From Schizophyllum amplum (lineage: Eukaryota; Basidiomycota; Agaricomycetes; Agaricales; Schizophyllaceae), in the NCBI GenBank assembly GCA_007026445.1, contig VDMD01000051.1:124001-188000 (forward strand): a stretch of 64,000 nucleotides of DNA, in the 5' to 3' direction. The notes below the pieces were generated by a model. It had not been told where the DNA came from. It saw only the letters and a program-made list of their open reading frames with translations, and made no database searches. Both the position numbers and the translations under genes were made by a program. Numbering within the stretch: position 1 is the first letter of the stretch; each line of letters starts with the position of its first letter. Of the stretch, positions 1-11,238 are shown in pieces.

Positions 1-1403
1 CCCAGTTTGCGGATCATGACACTTGCGCTGCTGACAGTCGAGGAGAGCGAGATGTTGTCTGTGCTGGCGTTGAACCGCCGGTTGAAGAGAGAGCGACTCT
101 TCTTTGTCTGGACCGTCGCCGTCGATGCACCATCGTCTTGCCCAGGGTCCGCGCCCATAGGCGCTTTGCCTGCCGAGACGGGCTCCTTCTTGCCGTTCGC
201 AGGACGGCCATTGGCGAACGCGGACGCCTTGATCGACGCGTCGTCGTCGTCCTCGTTTTCCTCCTGCAGAGTCTGAGAGGCGTTGAGCGATAGTGCGCGT
301 CGTAAACGTCCCTTGAGACCGCTGCGGTGCACATCCTTCCCTGCTGCTGTCATGTCCGACGGGGCGGAAGACATGAACTGAGCAAGATCGCTGTCATCGC
401 GGGACATGCGCTTCTCAGCGGTGCTGCTGGTGACACCCTGTGAGAGCGGGGATGGGCGCGCGACGCGTGCTTGTGAAGTTGATGTCACGGTGGAAGGCGT
501 GGATGATGCGGACGTGCCTGACGATACTGAGGGTGATCGTCCCTGTCGTAGGCTACCCGTCGCAGTCGAGGACGATGAGCTCGAGCCCGTGCGATGGTGC
601 GGCGAGCGGGATGGCTGCGGCTGGGGCGATGGCGTATTGTTTGGCGACATTCTCCGGCCGCCGGGCCCGACGGGAGACGGCACATTCTGTCCGCTGTGAT
701 TGCTGTTCGTACGCTGTCGGCCACCGCTGCCGTTCGAATTGAGAGAGGACGAGGAGCCGGCGGCCTCTGGCCGAGCGTATGGGGCCTGATGAGCGGGCGG
801 AGGGCGCCATTCGCCATTATCCGAGGAAGAGTGTGACGCTTGGCGATTTGGCCTGCGATAGGGATGGAAGCCGGCAAACTGCTGTCCTGGTGGACCCTCG
901 GGTGAGCTTCCTGTGCGCGGGTTGGGGGGAGGAGTGCCGGAAGGAAATGGATTGAACGTGTTTTGGGAGAAAAAGTCCTGTCCGCCCGCGCCCTGCGGTG
1001 TGCGGGGCTGGTTCGGGTGCTGCATCTGAGGCGGCATCGGATAGCCTTGCTGCATCATCATCTGGTGGTACGCCCACTGCGCGATCTGGGCGTTGGCGGG
1101 GTCCAGGTATGGCTGAGGCGGGTATGGCTGCTGCTGCTGCTGCTGTTGCTGCGGCTGCTGCTGATTTTGATAGAAGGACGGGTAGAATGGTTGGGCGGCG
1201 ATGGAGGGCGTCCAGGATCCCTGGGGCTGCTGCTGCATGACGAAGGGCTGACCCGGGGCTTGCTGTGCTTGGGAGTGCTGACGCTGGGGCTGGGGTGGCT
1301 GGAAAGGCGGCTGCGGGGTGTCCGCTGGCGAAGAGCGCTGCTTTGGCGCGTCCATGGCGTTATCTCTGGGCGTATTCCAGTCTACAGGTGCAAGAACAGC
1401 CAT
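1..1403 (-). CDS. Gln/Pro/Ser-rich low-complexity protein (partial, runs off left edge)
   Basis: An open minus-strand frame runs from an ATG at 1403 to the window edge with no stop and no clear intron, about 467 residues. It opens MAVLAPVDWNTPRDNAMDAP, so an internal ATG at 1355 is an alternative start. Residues ~60-100 are Gln-rich (QQQPQQQQQQQ), followed by Pro/Gln stretches and a long Ser/Thr/Gly-rich tract. Near the edge comes a basic and serine block with KGRLRRALSLNAS and then NISLSSTVSSASVMIRKLG, which looks conserved rather than random. I do not recognise a named domain. The composition suggests a disordered regulatory or scaffold protein, and that is inference. The C-terminus is outside the window. 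Confidence 0.7.
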   Translation of the reverse strand, partial: MAVLAPVDWNTPRDNAMDAPKQRSSPADTPQPPFQPPQPQRQHSQAQQAPGQPFVMQQQPQGSWTPSIAAQPFYPSFYQNQQQPQQQQQQQQPYPPQPYLDPANAQIAQWAYHQMMMQQGYPMPPQMQHPNQPRTPQGAGGQDFFSQNTFNPFPSGTPPPNPRTGSSPEGPPGQQFAGFHPYRRPNRQASHSSSDNGEWRPPPAHQAPYARPEAAGSSSSLNSNGSGGRQRTNSNHSGQNVPSPVGPGGRRMSPNNTPSPQPQPSRSPHHRTGSSSSSSTATGSLRQGRSPSVSSGTSASSTPSTVTSTSQARVARPSPLSQGVTSSTAEKRMSRDDSDLAQFMSSAPSDMTAAGKDVHRSGLKGRLRRALSLNASQTLQEENEDDDDASIKASAFANGRPANGKKEPVSAGKAPMGADPGQDDGASTATVQTKKSRSLFNRRFNASTDNISLSSTVSSASVMIRKL

Positions 1404-3492
1404 AAGGCGCACGGGTAGCTCGCTGTCGACGTCCGGCGCGCGCGCAACGCTGTCGAATTATTCGGGTCGTGGGCGTTCCGGACAACGGCCAGACTGTGCC
1501 AAACATCAGCAAAGCGGCGGGCGGTCGGGCGACGTGTCACGCACGCACCGGTATGTATATTCAGTGTCCGCGACCGGAGGACGAAAGGAGAACGAGAGGA
1601 GAACAAATGTGGTTGGCGCTGTGGTCGGCGTCGAGAAACCCGCCGAGGATGGTAACCACTCAATTTGCAAATTCGCACGCTTAGTCAGCCACCCACGCTT
1701 GTCACTAACTCGCTTCAACTGAACCATAGCATCTCGTTTCATTCACTTTCATTGTCTTCTTTCGCCTTCAAATATGCAGGAGACTCCACAAAGACCATGC
1801 CTCCGACCACCCCAACCGCAACGGTGCAGTCTGAGTTATCGCACAATGCATCACGCCCATATCGCCAACCCATGTATAGACTAGCTCAGGACTCGCACCC
1901 CCCGCACTAACCGCCTTTCGTACCCCCTTGCGCTGCGTCTCTCTCCACGGCCTCAAAAATTCAGCAGCATATTTCGCCCTGCATGCGCCCCGGACCAACT
2001 TCCCAGGCTGCGCCTATCTCTTGCCCGCTGTCGCGAACGGGCACGCGATCGCCAACTCAGACCGTCTCCCATCTCTGATGGTACGCACCCTTCCCGATCC
2101 CCGCCATCAGCTTCACCGCGCCAGCCTTGATATCTATCCCGGCCCCCGACCTGCCTCCCATGTCTGCAGGAGATTCACGTCGATTCTCGCTACCCGCGAC
2201 GCTCAATCTACACCACTAACAGATAACTGATCTTGCCACTGCGACAATAGCCACGCCATACCAGCTGACAGTCAATGCACCTGAGCACTGACTGCACGAA
2301 GATCAACAGAGGCCAAGAACATCAACAGAGCCTTCGCTGGCGTCCAACTTCCTTGATCCGAGGGCGAAGGCGCACGAGACTACGGGTGAAAACGCGCGTC
2401 GACGCCGCTCGTGCATGGTATGTATCGCCTCAGCGGGCCGCCTCACGATATACAATCGCCGAACCCGACAATCTACGCACGCGCATCGCAGCTCTCGTGC
2501 ATATCCTTCGCGGCTCTCGCGGCTCTCGTGCGCATTGCCCATGGCTCGACTATCACGCTCTCCCGCTTGCTTCCTCTTCCTTCAGCTCACATCCGACGCG
2601 CACTCGGCGCGCAGGGCTCCTTTCGCGTCACCTCGTCTCAGAGTCTACTTCACACAGGCACCACCTGACCGCTATACACCGGCGATCTGACCGTCATGCG
2701 CCCGCGGTCTGACTGTTATACACCGCCGGCATGACCGCTATACACCGTCAGCAAGCGCTCAGACCTCCGCGATGTTCGATCCGCGGACTGGCAGTACAAA
2801 GCTTGAGGGTGTCGTGTCTGTCCGCAGCTCAAGCCGCATCTCCCTGAAGCCTCGAGTCGTGAGCTCGACACGCTAGGCAATAAACCTATTCAGCAATGCA
2901 ATATTACAGTCGCTCTTGCCTCATTAACTGACAATACAGTCACCCTCGCCGGATTTACCACCCTCGAACTTACTACGCCCTTGGAGGTTGTCGCAATCAA
3001 CTATAGAAGTATCGTGCAGTCGTCCTCTACCCACGCCCATGCACAAATCGCAGCGTCCAGCTCCTCGATCAGACCCTTCACGTCCTCGACCGGACAATCC
3101 AGCTCCTCGACCAAACCCGTCCGTCGTCTCGATCCTACCCGTGCGTACCCCAACAAGGCAGTCCTTGCTCCCGAACTCTCTACACCCCCTCGCATACGAT
3201 TCTATGTACTCTACCCCGGCTCTGGCCTGACTCCAGCTCAGTAGTATGACTGGAACTTCTAGCTGCGAGGCCCCAATTTGGACTGGTTCCGGCGTTCATA
3301 TGGTTGTTCGACTCGTCGTTTATAGAGCGCGCATGGCGTAGTATTCAAGCAGCGCGCACCGTCAGCGTTAACAAAGCGGGCACGGGACCGCCCTCGACGA
3401 GTCTCTCGAAGCTAGCGCTCATCATCGGCGAATGGCACCAGCCGCGGCCAGCTGAGCAAGCCTTCTAAGTACACATTGCCCGAGTCAGGATC
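1404..3492. other. 2.1 kb divergent intergenic region
   Basis: This stretch separates the start of the Q-rich gene (-) from the HD-domain gene (+), so it should hold two divergent promoters. It is C/T-rich, and the ORFs in it are short, overlap in both strands and match no family I know. It contains a short imperfect tandem repeat at 2664-2750. No RNA gene or transposon was recognised. Confidence 0.5.
2664..2750. repeat. imperfect tandem repeat, unit TGACCGCTATACACCG
   Basis: The unit TGACCGCTATACACCG occurs twice almost exactly, with two further degenerate copies (CTGACCGTCATGCG, CTGACTGTTATACACCG) within about 90 nt. It lies in the divergent intergenic region and has no coding frame. Confidence 0.6.
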
Positions 3493-4717
3493 ATGACTGT
3501 GAACGCGTGGAGCCAAGTATAAGACGAGCCCAGTGAGCGCTCTTGCGTTGTCTCCCCTCACCGTCTACTACGTGCATACTAACCTGCAGTACACCCTTGG
3601 ATATCCCATCGCCACTCCCATGCACACCCCTCCCGACCCTATCACCTTCTACGGCTTCACCGCCGTACCCCGCGACCCCGACGTCCTCTTCAAGGACCAC
3701 CCGACCGCCAGCGGCACCAACCCCAAGCAGGACCTCTTCACCGCCGCCGAGTTCCCCGCGCCACAAACCGCGCTCGTGGACGCGGTGGAGGCGTTCGTGA
3801 AGGTGCGCTCTTGGTTCACTACGTCGCCTGCTCGGTGTACTAAGCCGGAATCCCTCTTTTCAGAAAGAGCTCGACCAGAACACATATAATCACAGCCGGC
3901 GCGTCTACATCTACGGTACGCCTGGTACATCCCCATACCAGCATTATCCTATCCCGCACTCTAATTTCGCACTCATCTCGTGACTACGCTCTTCCGATTG
4001 CAGTCACTTTCACCCGCACAATCCCTCTCACACTCACGCAACCTCTCGATCTCAGGATCCGCCCTCACCCGCACCCACTTCCCCACCTGGTCCTTCGACT
4101 CCACGACCTACTACATCACCTGCCTCCTCCACGACATTGGCACCGCTGCCCGCTTCCTCTCCACCACCAAGCTCTCCTTCGAGTTCGCCGGCGCCATCGT
4201 CGCGCGCGATACTCTCCTTCTGTCCGGCGCACCCGTGGATCAAGCCGATAGCGTTTGCGACGCAATTATCCGGCACCAGGATATCTTCGTGAAGGGGTGC
4301 GTCGTTCGTGGACGCGGCGCAGGCGAAAGGGTACTTCACCTAACCTGAGAATTTCACAAATCTTACAGTGGCAACATCACTACCATCGGTCAAGTCCTCC
4401 AGCTAGCCACCATCTTAGATAACGTCGGCCTGTGCGTGCTTGTCATTCTCTTCCCTCTCAAACTCCCGAACTGACTCGACTCATTGCCATCACGCAGCCG
4501 CGCCAACCTCATCCACCCGCAGCTCATTGAGAGCGCCACGACCGCCTTCCCGCGCAACGGCTGGTCCGAGCACTTCGCGCACACCATCGAGACCGAGCTC
4601 GCGCTCAAGCCCTGGTGTCATACATCCACGTTTGAGATCGCGGGCTGGAAGGAGGGCGTTCCGAGCAATTTTGCGCGTGATGTGCGCGGAAATGAGGTCA
4701 TGAATGCTTTTGATTAG
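3493..4717 (+). CDS. HD-domain cyanamide hydratase-like protein
   Basis: Six exons splice cleanly: 3493-3516, 3590-3802, 3864-3915, 4056-4296, 4369-4431, 4498-4717, giving 270 residues. The first intron ends in a textbook branch point and acceptor (TACTAACCTGCAG). If exon 1 is untranslated, the start would be the in-frame ATG at 3620 (MHTPPDPITFYGFTAVPRD). The protein carries the signature of fungal cyanamide hydratases of the HD superfamily (yeast Ddi2/Ddi3 type): the N-terminal YGFTAVPRD block, YNHSRRVYIYG, the metal-binding CLLHDIGT (His-Asp) and IIRHQDIF with a further metal-ligand His. Family members hydrate cyanamide to urea using a bound metal. The length matches the family, and no key residue is missing. 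Neighbours give no pathway context. Confidence 0.85.
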
Positions 4718-5207
4718 CACCCTTGAGATGTGTGAACAAGAAAACAGTGACTGATATATAGTTTGATCTCCCTCTGCTTTCTTGAAGCGGAGGATAATCT
4801 AGCGTTTATGAGCGGAATATGATGCCTGAGGTCGCCGCAGAAATTGCGCAAATAGACAGCCGACGAAGGAAACGCAAGACACTGACGCTATTGACCACTG
4901 TTTGGTTTTGTGGACATCCGACACTCGTCATCCCCTTTCGGAATCTTTTGTGTCACGCCATGTGGCGCTTCCACTTGGCACTGGCAACCCCTGAGTCATG
5001 ACCAGGTCATGACCTTCATCATCGCTTCATGAACTGCCGATTCGGACAGGCCAACACGGTACAAATACAGCGTCGACCGTCCCGATTGACGTCTCCCTGG
5101 TCGTTTAAGCCTGTCTTGAACTTCGTAGGACGAAAAGGACTCTGCCGATAGCAACCTTCCACAACGTCTTCTTCACTGGAAAAACAAACAAGCAACGTGC
5201 TTCTCTG
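4718..5207. other. intergenic, promoter of MFS gene
   Basis: 490 nt between the HD-domain stop and the MFS start. An A/T-rich TACAAATA at about 5059-5066 could serve as a TATA-like element ~145 nt before the ATG. Nothing else was recognised. Confidence 0.35.
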
Positions 5208-7304
5208 ATGCTAGAGGAATCTGCATCGCGGCCGGTAGGCCTGCGCTGGAGATGTTCCTCCTGGTTCACGACGATAGTCGTGGGTTTGGGTGAGTTAGCA
5301 CGTCACTATGCCTGAGCCTCCCTGGCGCACAAGATTATCTTTCTAGAGTATATACCGTACATACTCTTATAGCTGACGCTCATCACAGGCATAACCACTG
5401 ATCTTCTCGTGTATTCCATGATCATACCCGTCCTGCCCTTCCAGCTGCAGGAGCTTGGGTATAACGGCGTGTCCGGGCTGGTCGGATGGCTATTGTTCGC
5501 CTACTCTGCCGGTCTCGCAGTCTGTAATCAATTACCGACCCTGCCGCCCCCTATAGATCTGACATCCTTCTAGTCACCATCCCCATCGCCGTACTCTCGG
5601 AGCGATGGGGCTCACGCCGCTGGCCACTCATCGTCGGGCTTCTCGTCCTGGTCGGATCGCAGATCATGATGATGGAGGCGCCCACGTACTGGGTGATGTG
5701 TCTAGCGCGTATTATTCAGGGCTTTGCGAGCAGCATAGTTTGGGTTCTTGGGCTTGCGCTTCTGTGTGACTGTACACCGCCATCGTCTGTTGGACGCCAG
5801 CTTGGCTTCGCTATGATGGGCCTCTCTGTGGGGTGCGTGCATATTTTCTGTTGTCATTTGCGTTTGCCGCATGCTACTATCCACTGACACACGACTCAGC
5901 TCGATAATTGGTCCACCAGTGGGTGGTGCGCTTTACGCGCGCTTCGGTTTCCGTGGCCCGTTCATCTTCGGCATCGGTGTCTGCGTTGCAGATCTCCTCG
6001 GTCGGCTCGTCATCATCGAGCGCAAGGATGCGTTGCGATGGGAAATTGATCCTGCAGCGGAGATCGACGCCGTTGAGGCGCCCGACGCTGAAGCTAGAGG
6101 CGAAGGTATTGCGTCGAAAACCGCCAGTGACACGGCCGACGCCACATATGCAGAGGTCGCCGTGGCAATTTGCCCTGCAGGAGCGCCAGCGATTGCCACA
6201 GACGGGAGCCAGAACATCTCGCAAGCATCTCCTTCGATGAGCGTCATGGCGCGGTCAACCTCGAACGTCGCCTCTGGGCATCACTTTTCCGCGATGCAGG
6301 TGCTGCATAAGCTTCGTCACTCGCCGCGCGCAATTGTGACGGTGGTCATGACTTTTGTCTGGGGGTGAGCCAACTTCCATGCATTCCTTCCATGCGGCTC
6401 GCAATATACGCAACATAAACTTACCCTGCAAGGCTTTCAGAATTGCGTACAGCGCCCAGGAGCCCACACTGCCGTTGCATCTCGCGGATCAATGGGGCTT
6501 CAACTCCTCCAAGGTCGGGCTGATATACCTCGCAGGCGTCATTCCAACATTATTTTGTGAGTATGGTCATCGCAGATTCTGTCAGGCCCACTCGTTGACA
6601 ATGACTCAGCATCCCCCATCACTGGCTGGTACACTGACCGGAAGGGCGCGGAGTGGGCGACCTCGTGGTCACTTCTCCTCGCCGTTCCGTGGTGGGTGGT
6701 CATCACCATTGATGGGCACATCGCGCTGTTCATCGTCGCGTATTGCTTCGAAAGTGCGTATGAAGGTTCTCTGATGAAGTTGTGTTGCGACAACGCTTAC
6801 AGATCTCTTCGTGTCGGGCGTGGTGTCACCCCTGACGGCCGAGCTTGCGGCAGTCGCTCGCGATATTGAGGGCGTAGGATGTACGTAGTGGTAATGTTTG
6901 ACCATAAGCTCTAGTTAATCCCTTTCTCAGACGCCCATGTCTACGGTGCATTCAATCTCGCATACGGTATTGGCTCCTCAGGTACTAAAATTTTACTATC
7001 CCATGTTGACTGTGCTCAAGTGCCATCCCTTCCAGTCGGGCCAGTTGTGGGTGGACAGGTCAGTCACCCCTAACTTACGCAGGAATGAAACTGACCTAGT
7101 TTTTAGATGTACGATCATCTGCAAAGAGGTTGGATGGCGGTATGCCTCCTTGCCATGGGACTTACAGTAATGAGTCTCGCGCTTGCGTTCTGCTACACTG
7201 GCGACAGGCCTTTAGGCGCAAGGCTGCTTGGGGTTATGAAAAGAAGGGAGCGAGAGGCGGCCCAAGCCATCTCCGACACCCAGACGACGGAAACAAGCGC
7301 CTGA
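5208..7304 (+). CDS. MFS transporter (12 TM, DHA/vesicular-amine-like)
   Basis: Ten exons join in frame: 5208-5289, 5389-5523, 5574-5832, 5900-6364, 6441-6556, 6610-6753, 6803-6880, 6931-6981, 7036-7058, 7107-7304, giving 516 residues. TM1 includes DLLVYSMIIPVLPFQL. The loop 2-3 signature of the major facilitator superfamily is present as SERWGSRRWPLIVGLL, and TM4-5 gives GSIIGPPVGGALYARFGFRGPF. A ~90-residue polar central loop follows, then the second half with YTDRKGAEW and YGAFNLAYGIGSSVGPVVGGQMYD. The layout is that of DHA1-type exporters and fungal relatives of vesicular amine transporters. Substrate cannot be read from sequence. It should sit in the plasma or vacuolar membrane. Every splice site is GT-AG and no defect was seen. 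Confidence 0.87.
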
Positions 7305-7534
7305 ACCAAGGAGGAAAAGTCTCCAGCTTTAAATCACCACGACTTTTAGATATGTGGCACCACTCCTGGGTGATAATGCTTCTCATAATCTGGATGTTCT
7401 GTTGAGCTCCTACAGCGCGTCATGAACTGGTTTCGGCCTGTACAGTGATGATACGTAGTGCACGCAGCCGTGAATGCTCCGACCCGAGCCAATCCAGTCT
7501 CAGCCCTAGTAGGCAGAACGGGCGCAAATGCCGC

Positions 7535-9168
7535 CTATTCCTCCAGCTCAGTCACCCTCAACGCGCTCAAGACCCTTAGAGCCACCGGAATATGCGAGCC
7601 CTCGTGGGCAAGCAAGCTCAGGAGCGCACCATCCATCTGCACCGCCAGGTCGATGAAAATCCGCAGCTCCGCGAGTTTCTCCTGCATGTCCAGCTCGGTC
7701 ATCTCCTGGCGCAGTTGCGCCTTAACGCGCGCGATCTGCGCCGCCGAGAGCGTCGGGTAGCGCACTTCGCGGTCGGCGGGGTTGCCCAGCCAGCTGGAGC
7801 GCGCGTCGCCGAGCCAGGCTTGACCGGCGTTGTCCACGAGTGCGGTTCGCGGACGAGCCTTCACGTCTGGTAGAAGGTTCCCCGCGCTGACGTGTGCTGC
7901 GGGTGGAGACATCTTTTCCGTCGACGTCGAAGATGAAGGCGAGCAATCCGGACAAGCTGACTCCGCGCCGTCTTCCAGCGTAAGAGTAAAACTGGGCCGC
8001 GTGGGCAACGAGTTGGGCATCTCCGCTGTAATCGACCGACTGGGAGCCTTCTGGCCGATGCCACCGACGAAGAGCTCGGCCAGGTCGCCGGTCACCATTT
8101 CCACCTTGCCTTGAGACATGAGCCGTGCAGCTTCCTCAGCCAGCTCGACCACCTCCCAGGACGCAGAGGGGCTGAGCGTTGCCCTCTGCGCATGTAGCGA
8201 CTTGACCCGACGCAAGGTGAGGAACTTGAGGGAGTTCTGGGGCGCCACCGTCAGTTCAGTCGTCCACACGGCGTGATTGAGTACGCACCGACCACGCCAC
8301 ATATGCTGCATCTAGTTGACGTGTGTACTGCTGAATCTCCGTCTTCATGCCCTCTCGGTCGATCAACCGCGTAAGAAAGGCGCTATCGTTCCGCTTCGTC
8401 AAGAACCGCTGGATATCCATCATTTTCCTATGTTGCTCAATTAGCACCATCCTGGCACATGTATCTCATCACGCACTGTGCCACGCGCTCGACTGCATCT
8501 TCCAGTCCTTCGACCAGTTCGTCGTCCTGGACAGCGATGTCGTCCCGAACGTCCGTCAGCAGTCGCGCGCAACGTTGCGTGAGGAGCATGCACTCTTCGC
8601 GGTTGATCCTCACTTTCTTCGTTTCGCGCAGGATAGTCACCAGCGCGTTCGCCGCCATTGCTAAACCTGGGGCTGGTATATAGTGAAGGAAGCCGCCTGT
8701 ATGTGTGAGAACGTCTTCCAGAACATCTGGCCCGTATTCGAGGATGGTGTCGACCGCAGAAACCACGCAATCCTTGACCGTGTCGAAAAGGTCGTTGAGA
8801 TCCATGTCGTCTAGCACATCAGAGTCGTAGGACGTTCCTTTGCCATAAGGTGCGGTCGACGCGTCTGGACGGCCGGACGATGTCTTCGACGACGCATCTG
8901 ACGCGCCCAAGGTAGCCTGATCCAGATCGGGTAGCGAAACCGAGTGAGGAAGGGCATCTACCCAGTTTCCGGTCGGCCCCAGGTGTCTTGAAGCGGCATG
9001 ATTGCTTTTGTCGCCGTCAATGAGGCGTGAAGAAACCATAGCGAGTGATGGCGCAGCGGGCGAGGATCCACTGCGGGAGCGGCCAAAACTGCGCATACTG
9101 ATGCTGCGAGACGTAGACCGGGTCAATGACTGAAGGCGATAGCTGCGTTTGGTATCCGAGGGCAACAT
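7535..9168 (-). CDS. MLKL-type four-helix-bundle protein 1
   Basis: Three exons, 9168-8477, 8427-8289 and 8236-7535, give 510 residues. The first intron is only 49 nt with a GTGCGT donor. The start at 9168 is the first true ATG of the frame. Residues 1-120 are Ser/Arg-rich and disordered (RSTSRSISMRSFGRSRS). Residues ~130-290 resemble the N-terminal four-helix bundle of MLKL (MLKL_NTD-like) seen in many basidiomycete proteins: DTVKDCVVSAVDTILEYGPD, a FLHYIPAPGLAMAANAL helix, an IQRFLTKRNDSAF brace-like segment, and EIQQYTRQLDAAYVAWS. The C-terminal ~115 residues hold a module (AQIARVKAQLR, KLAELRIFIDLAVQMDGALLSLLAHEGSHIP) shared with the second gene at 24896-26500. There is no kinase domain. 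In MLKL and its relatives the bundle inserts in membranes during regulated necrosis. A comparable role here is inference. Confidence 0.72.
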
Positions 9169-9738
9169 GCCCGCTAGAGTGGGCGAGTATAGTTTGGGCG
9201 AGGTCGAAAGAAAACGAGGCGAGACGAGACAAGAGACGAGAAGCAGATAAGCCACCAGCGCGCCTGCTGTTAGGATCGAAAGCAGTGCTCCTCAATTGAG
9301 CCAATCGGCGGAGCTGTTGTGCAAGGCTGTCATGAAAGGTTCCGCTTCACAGAGTAACATGATGACTTCTGTAGCTTCGCTTCCTCGCCACAAAGTGAGA
9401 CATTATACCTCAGCCTGCGCAGACCCGAAGGTTCTGGTGAGGTCTTGAAGCACTGCTAAGCAATGGTTGTGCAATCCGAGAGTGAGAGCAATTGAAGGTG
9501 AGTGGCGTGAGAGTTATTTCGGCATTCGCCGGACGTGGCACGTGCACATGAAGCCTTGTCAAGGTAAGCACCAGCAAACAAAGTCCGTCTTTCGGTCTTT
9601 GGATGCGATAACTCTGCGGGACGATCTCAATCTCATAACTTACTCTGGCTTGATCAGAGGCAATATCTACACAAGTTTGCCCTGAGTCAGAACCGCCCTC
9701 CCGCGTTCTAACCGTCGACTTAATCATCTCAGTCAGCG
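9169..9738. other. 570 nt divergent intergenic region
   Basis: Shared upstream region of the MLKL-like gene 1 (-) and the F-box gene at 9739 (+). No repeats, RNA genes or clear core promoter elements were recognised. Confidence 0.4.
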
Positions 9739-10893
9739 ATGGCTGCGCTCCCTCCCGAACTTTGGGAGATTATCCTGGAGTATCTTCCTGAAGAAGTTGT
9801 CACGCTTCTCTCCTGCTCATTGGTCCACTCCATGCTTGCTCCTTTATGCCAGAGGCACCTCTTTGCCACCATCAGCCTTCCCGGCTCCGGTCTGCGGATC
9901 GAGCGGTTTTACACACTCCTCAAAGGCTCGCCTCACATCGCCGAGTACGTCCGCTCACTGACGTTGCAGGCGCCGACGCGTCAAAGTCGCGCTGCCGCCA
10001 TTCACGTCCTCCGCAACGGCACGCCGCGCATCACGCGTCTTGGCCTCCGCGGCTTCGACTGGCCATCTTGTCCAGAATCGCTCCAGCGCGCTCTTCTTGA
10101 CGTGCTCGCTCGCCCGACGCTCAGCACGCTCGGGCTCATGTTCGTCGATCGTTTTCCCGCAGGCGCCCTATGTGGCACCACAGTACGTCACCTCGTGCTG
10201 GACGCGTCGGACACCGCACCTCCCGACGAGGAGGAGACGGACGTGGACGAGTGCCCGCCGCCTGCCCTAGAGACGCTTCAAATGCTCTCGCTCGGGTGGA
10301 GCCCGGACGCCACGGCGCACGTCGACCGCTGGCTACAGAGCGCCCTGCTCGACCTGAATGACCTGTGCACCGTCGTTGTCGACTGCGAAACATATCAAAT
10401 TTACACCCTCTCACGCTTCGTCTCGGGGGACGCGTCGCACATCAGTAGACTTGTCATCAGCTACTCATTCTCGGACCTACATGGTGAGCATCTCGCCGAC
10501 ATTTCGGTGGCGCCGCGTTCTCATACATAACCAGGCGTCTCAAGCCTGGTCCATCGACTTTCGGAGGCGCTTGCCACGCACGACTGCACGCTGTCCAACC
10601 TGCGCGACATCGACATCCTCTGGTACCGGCCACATGCAGACGTCACCCTAGACGAGACGCTCGACGCGGAGCTCGCCCATCGAGGGCGCTTCCCAGCCCT
10701 GGAACGCATCACCTGGCGGTTCGCTACCATCGGACCCGCGCGAGCTCAGCCTCTCGGGTACGATCACACGTTCCCGGGCTTCGACCTGGAGAAGGTGATT
10801 GCTGGAGACGAAGCGAAGATACGGCCAGAGATTGAGGAGAGAATACGGGAGGGCATGTCGCAGTGCGGCGAGCTAGGCTTGCTGAGGTTCTAG
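9739..10893 (+). CDS. F-box protein (stand-alone type)
   Basis: Two exons, 9739-10483 and 10535-10893, give 367 residues. The N-terminus LPPELWEIILEYLPEEVVTLL followed by CSLVHSMLAPLCQRHLF is the basidiomycete F-box/F-box-like pattern, which binds Skp1 in SCF ubiquitin ligases. The rest is a leucine-spaced region with irregular LRR-like periodicity (ITRLGLRGFDW, LSTLGLMFVDRF, LRDIDILWY), probably the substrate-binding part. It does not share the motifs of the large F-box paralog family that begins just downstream, so it is a different subfamily. The start has an upstream context of AGCGATGG and is the first ATG of the F-box frame. The target is unknown. Confidence 0.83.
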
Positions 10894-11238
10894 GTATAGT
10901 CCGGCAAATGAACCCTCCCTGCATATGGATAATGCGATTTATGGGTAGATGAATACTGGCGCGTTTGGCGACTCCGATACGTATGTCCAGTAGTCATTGC
11001 TGCCCATTCTATGATCAACTTTGTCCGATCAACGCGTTATGATAATTCAGAAAGGAGGGATTGTCCTAATTGTCTCCAAGTCTAGCAGTTGTTGGTCGGC
11101 ATCGGTCAATGTAGAAAAGGCAATGTCATGGAATTTTGTACCTATATGCACCCTTATGCACATGGATAATACACTCCTCACAAATCACCTCGCCGTACGT
11201 TTTGCAAGAGTGTCTGCTTATGCTGAGGCGCACAAAGG
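10894..11238. other. 345 nt convergent 3' intergenic gap
   Basis: A/T-richer spacer between two convergent genes. Nothing was recognised in it beyond ordinary 3' untranslated sequence. Confidence 0.4.

Noticed and set aside
963..1418. Leu-rich plus-strand ORF
   Set aside because: It is the complement of the Gln-rich repeat of the minus-strand gene.
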